61,888 nt of DNA from Paenibacillus naphthalenovorans (GTDB lineage Bacteria > Bacillota > Bacilli > Paenibacillales > NBRC-103111): assembly GCF_900099895.1 (NCBI RefSeq), contig NZ_FNDY01000028.1, positions 1 through 61,888 of the forward strand, given 5' to 3'. Positions 57,734-61,888 of this stretch are shown here, in pieces. Both the position numbers and the translations under genes were made by a program. Each line of letters opens with the position of its first letter. The first letter of the stretch is position 1. The notes beneath the pieces were generated by a model. The model had not been told where the DNA came from and did not search any database. It worked only from the letters and a program-made list of their open reading frames with translations.

Positions 57734-57965
57734 TTGATTAACAACACATTTGGAAACCATAAGTAAAGTTTCTTCCTGGAGATTTAAGGGTTTTTTTGTT
57801 GTGATGATCTTGTTTACAAAACTCCTTAATAACTACCTGAACATATCGGACGAACTGCGAATCGACATGGATGAGGAAAAAACAGTGATAAAAGGCAGCA
57901 CGATCGTCGTTCCCGTAGCCGGCATTACCCGGGCTGCCGGTGAATTTGGAAGAAGAGGAAAATGA
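57734..57965 (+). pseudogene. Remnant of a KimA/YdaO-type potassium permease (APC family)
   Basis: After the riboswitch, GGAGG and a TTG at 57734 open a ten-codon frame. From about 57774 another frame encodes only FKGFFVVMILFTKLLNNYLNISDELRIDMDEEKTVIKGSTIVVPVAGITRAA, then runs to TGA 57963-57965. This corresponds to the last helix and the linker into the cytoplasmic domain of YdaO/KimA-like permeases (family pattern ..VIVPV.G..RV). The other helices and most of the soluble domain are missing, so a large internal deletion has occurred. The riboswitch upstream fits this origin, since ydaO is its classic target. Confidence 0.6.
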
Positions 57966-58054
57966 CAATCGGCAAAAAGATAAAGATCATCACCTTACGT
58001 CGTGATCGCTACAGTGCCTTACCATCTCCATAAATAACCGGAAGGAGGCCGCAG

Positions 58055-59293
58055 ATGAACTCAAGATATTTGGCCGGACTGTCATTGGCCTTCATGACCG
58101 GCGGCTTTTTAATCACTTTATTTCTTCAGGAGACTCCTTTGGTTGCTCTGTTGAAAGGCGGCTTTGAAGCCGGTTTGGTCGGCGGCATTGCGGATTGGTT
58201 TGCCGTGACCGCTCTTTTCCGTCATCCTTTCGGCATACCGGTGCCGCATACATCCTTACTCCTTAAGAATAGGGACAAAATTATCCAATCCTTGATTTTG
58301 GCGTTGGAAAATGAGCTGCTCAACAAACAAAGCATCGAAAACAAACTCCGGCAGCTCCAGCTTTTGCAGCTCGCTTCATCCTCTCTGGCTAAGCTGCTTG
58401 GCAAACGGAAGGTACGGGTAGGCCTATTGGATCTGTTGATCCGATGGGTTCACCGGTTGCCGCTCGAGAAAGCGATTCCTTATCTTCAGTCGGAAATAGC
58501 CGCTGCGATCCGAAGAGCGGATGTGGAATCTGCAGCCGATGCCATCCTGACGAAGGTGATCGAGAACAGATTCGACGAAAAGGCGTTGAATTACGTCCTG
58601 CATAAAGCATCCGACTGGGCGAAACGTCCGGATACCGGGATGATGTTGGGAAAGTTCGCAAGCGAAAAGCTCTCCGAAGTAAAAGCGGGGGGCTTAACGG
58701 GGTTTGCTTTACAGGCATTTGTCGGCTTCATGGATGAAGAAAAGCTTGGCAGCTTCCTCCAAAACTTAATGCTTTCAGGAATTCGGGGTCTCCAACATAC
58801 AGATAATGCTTTCCGGAAGACCCTTGTTCAGGAAATCCGCATCCAACTGTCTCAACTAGCGGATAACGAGTTGCTTGTAGCGAATATGAAGGAATGGATC
58901 GTAAACCAATTGGAAGGAGCTCGCGGCGCAGTCTTCCTGCATGAGCGTTTGAGTGAAATCCGCAATCAATGGCTGGACAAGCTGGAGGAAGACCGTTTGA
59001 AGGGCGGCAGGGCGGTAATTACTGCTTACCGCTGGATCGTGCGCAATTTCAATCCCGAACAGGATTCGATGGCCGTTTGGGAAAATCGCTTGTTAGCTTA
59101 CTTGATTGAATGGGTGGAAGCGAATCATTATCGCATCGGTCAACTCGTGAAAGAAAATTTGGATCAAATGGATGATGTAGCCTTGGTACGCATGCTGGAA
59201 CACAAAGTCGGAAAGGACCTGCAGTGGATTCGGGTGAACGGAGCGCTGTGCGGTTTTGCGGTTGGCATCGTACTTTCGCTGATCCAGTTATAG
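58055..59293 (+). CDS. DUF445 domain-containing membrane-associated protein
   Basis: A 412-residue protein of the DUF445/YjiN family. An N-terminal helix (LAGLSLAFMTGGFLITLFL) is followed by GFEAGLVGGIADWFAVTALFRHPFGIPVPHTSLLLKNRDKI, the strongest family motif. A long helical middle rich in Leu, Lys and Glu and a C-terminal hydrophobic stretch (VNGALCGFAVGIVLSLIQL) preceded by GKDLQWIRVNG complete the family layout. Function is unknown. ATG 58055 follows GGAAGGAGG. It is the first intact gene after the c-di-AMP riboswitch and permease remnant and may have inherited that control; a separate promoter was not seen in the 90 bases upstream. Confidence 0.88.
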   Translation: MNSRYLAGLSLAFMTGGFLITLFLQETPLVALLKGGFEAGLVGGIADWFAVTALFRHPFGIPVPHTSLLLKNRDKIIQSLILALENELLNKQSIENKLRQLQLLQLASSSLAKLLGKRKVRVGLLDLLIRWVHRLPLEKAIPYLQSEIAAAIRRADVESAADAILTKVIENRFDEKALNYVLHKASDWAKRPDTGMMLGKFASEKLSEVKAGGLTGFALQAFVGFMDEEKLGSFLQNLMLSGIRGLQHTDNAFRKTLVQEIRIQLSQLADNELLVANMKEWIVNQLEGARGAVFLHERLSEIRNQWLDKLEEDRLKGGRAVITAYRWIVRNFNPEQDSMAVWENRLLAYLIEWVEANHYRIGQLVKENLDQMDDVALVRMLEHKVGKDLQWIRVNGALCGFAVGIVLSLIQL

Positions 59294-59302
59294 AATATCT
59301 TC

Positions 59303-59371
59303 GGCGGCAGGCGTATTGAACGAGTCAGACTCCTGATGCGCAACTATGGTCCGATACGCCGCGCTTTTTTT
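59303..59371 (+). terminator. Terminator of the DUF445 gene
   Basis: GGCGTAT (59310-59316) pairs with ATACGCC (59354-59360) and GCGC follows before seven Ts. The large loop makes it less certain. Confidence 0.6.
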
Positions 59372-59417
59372 GTCACCTTTTATCGATGTTAGCAATAACC
59401 GCTATCGTTAATTACGA

Positions 59418-59446
59418 TTGAATGGATCCCAAGCATAAGCTACAGT
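59418..59446 (+). promoter_or_regulatory. Putative promoter of the NMT1-like lipoprotein gene
   Basis: TTGAAT (59418-59423), 17 bases, TACAGT (59441-59446). The weak -10 places the start inside or next to the cre box. Confidence 0.45.
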
Positions 59447-59453
59447 AAATTTA

Positions 59454-59469
59454 TTAAAGCGCTTTCATT
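59454..59469 (+). promoter_or_regulatory. cre box upstream of the NMT1-like lipoprotein gene
   Basis: TTAAAGCGCTTTCATT differs from the ideal TGAAAGCGCTTTCA at one central base only. It overlaps the expected transcription start and is 14 bases before the start codon, so strong glucose repression by CcpA is predicted. Confidence 0.7.
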
Positions 59470-59482
59470 AGGGGGTGGTGGT

Positions 59483-60577
59483 ATGGGTAAGGTTTATCAT
59501 GTGAAAAAAAGGTCCATATCGGCAGTTGCTGTTCTCTTGCTCCTAGTGACAATGTTTTTCGGTTGCGGGAACAGGGAGGAAGTCCAGGGAACCTCGACAG
59601 AACCGGCCAAACCAGAGCCGGCTAAAGCCGAACCGGTTTCTTTGAACATGGGCATGCTTAAGTTTACAAGCAATTCGCCTCTGTTTATCGCTTTGGAAAA
59701 AGGGTTCTTTAAAGAAGAGAACCTGGAAGTTCATGTGAAATGGTTCGAATCCTCCAATGCCGTCAATGTGGCTGTAGTATCGGGCGATTTGGACGTAGGC
59801 GGGGTCGGTTTTACCGCAGATTTGTACAACATGATGGCGGCCGGACAAAAAGTGACTATTGTATCCGACAAAGGAAGGGAACAGAAGGGCTACCCTTTCT
59901 CCGCAGTCATCGTGCATAAAGATTCTCCTTACCGGTCGGTGGAGGAATTGAAGGGAAAAAAAGCCGCTGTCACTACGATAGGCAGTACCAACCATTACAT
60001 GCTGGGGCGTGTATTGGAGAAGTATGGATTGACCACAAAGGACGTTCAGTGGGTGCCGATGAACACCACAAGCGGTGTCATGGAAACCTTAAGGGGCAAG
60101 AACGCCGATGCCATCATCCTTAGTGAGCCCTATGCTTCGATAGCGATCAATCAGGGCTACGGCAGGGTGCTTGCGTGGGTGGCGGATGAAATCGACTATC
60201 AATCGTCGGGAATATTCTTTTCGCCGAAATTCATGACGAACAAGGATGCGGGCATCCGTTTTTTAAAGGCATATATCAAAGGAGCGCGTTACTATTACGA
60301 TGCAGTGCTGACTCAAAAAGACGGCAAAAGGGTAAAAGGAGGGAATTATGACGAAGTGATCAAGATCGTGGCCAAATATACGGGGCAGAAGGAAGATCTT
60401 ATTATGGGCTCATTGTCGTTCATTGACCCTGACGGCAGGATGAACGTGGACGATATCAAGACGCAGATCGACTGGTATGCCAAGGAAAAGCTGATCACCA
60501 AAGCCGTGGATACGAAGGAAATCATTAACACTGAAATGCTGGATGAAGCATTGAAGCTGGTGGGAAATAAACCATGA
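59483..60577 (+). CDS. ABC transporter substrate-binding lipoprotein, NMT1/SsuA-like
   Basis: A 364-residue type-II periplasmic-binding-fold protein. The signal peptide ends in lipobox FFGC near residue 28. A Pro-Ala-Glu linker follows (PAKPEPAKAEP). The domain has LNMGMLKFTSNSPLFIALEKGFFKEENLEVHVKWFESSNAVNVAVVSGDLDVGGVGFTADL, typical of NMT1/SsuA/TauA proteins, and LKGKKAAVTTIGSTNHYML, ADAIILSEPYASIA later. Ligands of the family include sulfonates, nitrate and pyrimidine precursors; none can be assigned. No permease or ATPase is adjacent, so it works with a unit encoded elsewhere. ATG 59483 follows GGGGGTGG. A cre box governs it. It is convergent with a LysR gene. Confidence 0.85.
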   Translation: MGKVYHVKKRSISAVAVLLLLVTMFFGCGNREEVQGTSTEPAKPEPAKAEPVSLNMGMLKFTSNSPLFIALEKGFFKEENLEVHVKWFESSNAVNVAVVSGDLDVGGVGFTADLYNMMAAGQKVTIVSDKGREQKGYPFSAVIVHKDSPYRSVEELKGKKAAVTTIGSTNHYMLGRVLEKYGLTTKDVQWVPMNTTSGVMETLRGKNADAIILSEPYASIAINQGYGRVLAWVADEIDYQSSGIFFSPKFMTNKDAGIRFLKAYIKGARYYYDAVLTQKDGKRVKGGNYDEVIKIVAKYTGQKEDLIMGSLSFIDPDGRMNVDDIKTQIDWYAKEKLITKAVDTKEIINTEMLDEALKLVGNKP

Positions 60578-60600
60578 GAATCGACGTCTACTCTATTGAA

Positions 60601-60629
60601 CATTGCCGGGGACTGTTGTCCCCCGGCAA
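60601..60629. terminator. GC-rich hairpin between the lipoprotein and LysR genes
   Basis: CATTGCCGGGG / CCCCCGGCAATG stem with an eight-base loop just after the lipoprotein stop. There is no T-run on either strand. It may act as a transcript-end or stabilising structure for the convergent genes. Confidence 0.45.
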
Positions 60630-60665
60630 TGGTGAAACTTATTTCGACGGGCCGCAGCACGCTCA

Positions 60666-61562
60666 CTACGAATTTAAAGTCCGGCTCATTTCCTTTAGGG
60701 TAAAGTCCCGGAAGAGACTGGCAGCCAAAGGCGGTCGTGTGGATTTTGGAATGGCCAGACCGCTTTGTCGTTCAAACATTTGTCTAATAGGCACAATAGA
60801 ATTGTTAGGGTTGGACATGCAGCGGGCAACGCGGTATCCCATGAGCGCCACCCCAACGCCATCTTCCGCAAAACTTCGTATGATCTCGACATCGTTGGTA
60901 TCAAAAATAACATTAGGCTCGAACCCTGCATCGTTACATGCATGAATCAAGGTATTACGAAACCAGGCATTCGTTTTTATCATCAAAAACTTTTCTCGTG
61001 ATAAATCGCTCAGATCGACAAACGATTCATTGGCAAGCGGATGTTGGGAGGAAATAAGCATTACAATATGATCATTCATCAAGGGAAAGAAATCGATTTC
61101 AAAATGATTGGGAAAAGGCGAGTTAATAAAAGCAACATTGACCTTTTTTTCGCGTAACCCCTTCAGTAAATCATCCGTATTGGCCGTATGTATTTCAAAA
61201 TCAATACCCGGATAAGTTCTAAAAAAGCTGGTAATAATTTTGTTCAAACCCAAACACGCCATATTAGGAAACACACCAATTTTGATGCTCCCCTTATCAA
61301 AACTTATATACTTCTGAATCGTTTCCCTGGATTGTTGAATCTCCGATACGATTCGCTGCGCATGAACAAGGAAATCCTCGCCGGCAGGGGTTAGTCGCAC
61401 CGAACGGGAATAGCGTATGAATAATTTGACTCCCAATTCATCCTCAAGTTTCTTGATCTGCTGCGACAAAGTTGACTGGGATACGCATATTTCCAGTGAG
61501 GCGGTAGAAAAATTGCGGTATTTTTCAACGGCCAGAAAATATTCCAACTGATGAATTTCCAT
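60666..61562 (-). CDS. LysR family transcriptional regulator
   Basis: A 298-residue LTTR. The HTH is MEIHQLEYFLAVEKYRNFSTASLEICVSQSTLSQQIKKLEDELGVKLFIR, the standard N-terminus. SVRLTPAGEDFLVHAQ and the linker helix follow, and the effector domain starts near SIKIGVFPNMACLG. It probably senses a small metabolite and controls the divergent region toward the window end, or the nearby lipoprotein gene. ATG 61562 follows AAGGGGTGA; GTG 61571 is a less likely start. The upstream region carries a TACCAT-TT-ATGGTA palindrome as candidate operator. Confidence 0.92.
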   Translation of the reverse strand: MEIHQLEYFLAVEKYRNFSTASLEICVSQSTLSQQIKKLEDELGVKLFIRYSRSVRLTPAGEDFLVHAQRIVSEIQQSRETIQKYISFDKGSIKIGVFPNMACLGLNKIITSFFRTYPGIDFEIHTANTDDLLKGLREKKVNVAFINSPFPNHFEIDFFPLMNDHIVMLISSQHPLANESFVDLSDLSREKFLMIKTNAWFRNTLIHACNDAGFEPNVIFDTNDVEIIRSFAEDGVGVALMGYRVARCMSNPNNSIVPIRQMFERQSGLAIPKSTRPPLAASLFRDFTLKEMSRTLNS

Positions 61563-61663
61563 TTCGGTCACCCCTTATCGCAATTTGGGATATACGATTA
61601 CGAGCACAATGCGCGGCCTATCTGATAAGGCCTCCCTTGGCCGGCTCTTTTCACAATGATAAA

Positions 61664-61677
61664 TACCATTTATGGTA
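61664..61677. promoter_or_regulatory. Palindrome upstream of the LysR gene, candidate operator
   Basis: TACCAT-TT-ATGGTA is perfectly symmetric, about 100 bases from the regulator start and between it and the possible divergent frame at 61762. LysR regulators typically bind such dyads for autoregulation. Confidence 0.45.
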
Positions 61678-61761
61678 GCTTATACTATGTATACTAATTG
61701 AACCTATCTGTTTTGACAATATTTTGTATAAGAAAAACAGATTGATACAAAGGGATGGTTT

Positions 61762-61888
61762 TTGATAAATTCTCACTATCCCTTAGGAACAGAAAGTCCA
61801 GCGGTAATATGTCAAGTCCCTGATTCGTGGAAATTGGAAATTATTTTGGCCCAAAACGCGATGACTCAGGGAAAAAGGCAACACCAAA
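61762..61888 (+). CDS. Possible 5' end of a divergent gene running off the window
   Basis: TTG 61762 with AAAGGGATGG a few bases upstream opens a frame with no stop to the window edge (42 codons: MINSHYPLGTESPAVICQVP, then DSWKLEIILAQNAMTQGK). Its position divergent from LysR is typical for a target gene. I do not recognise a family from this fragment and the reading could be chance. Confidence 0.3.
   Translation, partial: MINSHYPLGTESPAVICQVPDSWKLEIILAQNAMTQGKRQHQ

Noticed and set aside
1..61888. Complete prophage, integrative element or attachment sites
   Set aside because: No integrase, phage structural genes or flanking tRNA with direct repeats were seen; only the IS fragment at the left edge.

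Overview
The window looks like a chromosomal segment of a spore-forming, low-to-mid GC Firmicute, most probably a Paenibacillaceae member (Paenibacillus or a close relative). The reasons are strong AGGAGG-type ribosome-binding sites with frequent TTG/GTG starts, CcpA-type cre boxes, a c-di-AMP (ydaO-type) riboswitch, an SleB-like spore cortex hydrolase, secreted proteins with copper-amine-oxidase-N-like stalk domains, and B. subtilis-like Zur boxes. No rRNA, tRNA or CRISPR array was seen.

Layout. (1) 1-2066: the 3' end of an IS5-like transposase abuts a decapitated family-2 glycosyltransferase (GT), followed by two intact GT2 genes. (2) 2257-15325: mixed housekeeping and resistance genes: an alpha/beta hydrolase, two MFS exporters, an FMN alpha-hydroxyacid oxidase, an ABC-F ATPase, an apparently frameshifted AraC regulator, an aldo/keto reductase with a divergent HxlR regulator, a gene remnant, a secreted beta-propeller-like protein, a mini kinase-like protein and an SleB-like hydrolase. 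(3) 15584-25731: a carboxylate or sugar-acid module: HpaI/GarL-type aldolase, YciI-like protein, GarR-type reductase, LytS/LytTR two-component system, tripartite tricarboxylate transporter (two TctC, TctB, TctA) and a D-2-hydroxyacid dehydrogenase. Two of its promoters share an identically spaced element with LytTR-like half-sites. (4) 25869-27674: a glutamine amidotransferase, then an orphan Opp/Nik/Cnt-type ABC ATPase behind three Zur-box-like palindromes.

(5) 28001-46561 is the most unusual region: a glycan-assembly island. It holds GT4 enzymes, one fused to an FG-GAP integrin-like propeller and one to a carboxypeptidase-regulatory-like domain. It also holds a nucleotide-sugar dehydrogenase, two epimerases, paired GT2 enzymes with basic N-termini, a sulfotransferase-like protein, a methyltransferase, further GTs, an extremely Lys/Arg-rich protein, and a short motif (W..L...LP..YSIPD..), apparently undescribed, present in three different proteins. 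The dehydrogenase start region is triplicated in tandem upstream of the gene. Together these suggest a dedicated surface or spore-surface glycosylation system.

(6) 46767-50341: an mntABCD-order manganese/zinc ABC operon with visibly higher GC and two apparent frameshifts. (7) 50403-56406: a small DMT-like membrane protein, a GrpB protein, two tandem secreted stalk/PKD-like proteins and a GT4 gene carrying an in-frame stop. (8) 56406-61888: a secreted isochorismatase-like hydrolase, a c-di-AMP riboswitch followed by only a remnant of a KimA/YdaO permease and then a DUF445 gene, a cre-controlled NMT1-like binding lipoprotein, and a convergent LysR regulator.

All calls come from reading the sequence and family knowledge; no database search was possible. 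Several genes carry single-base lesions that could be real decay or sequencing errors.
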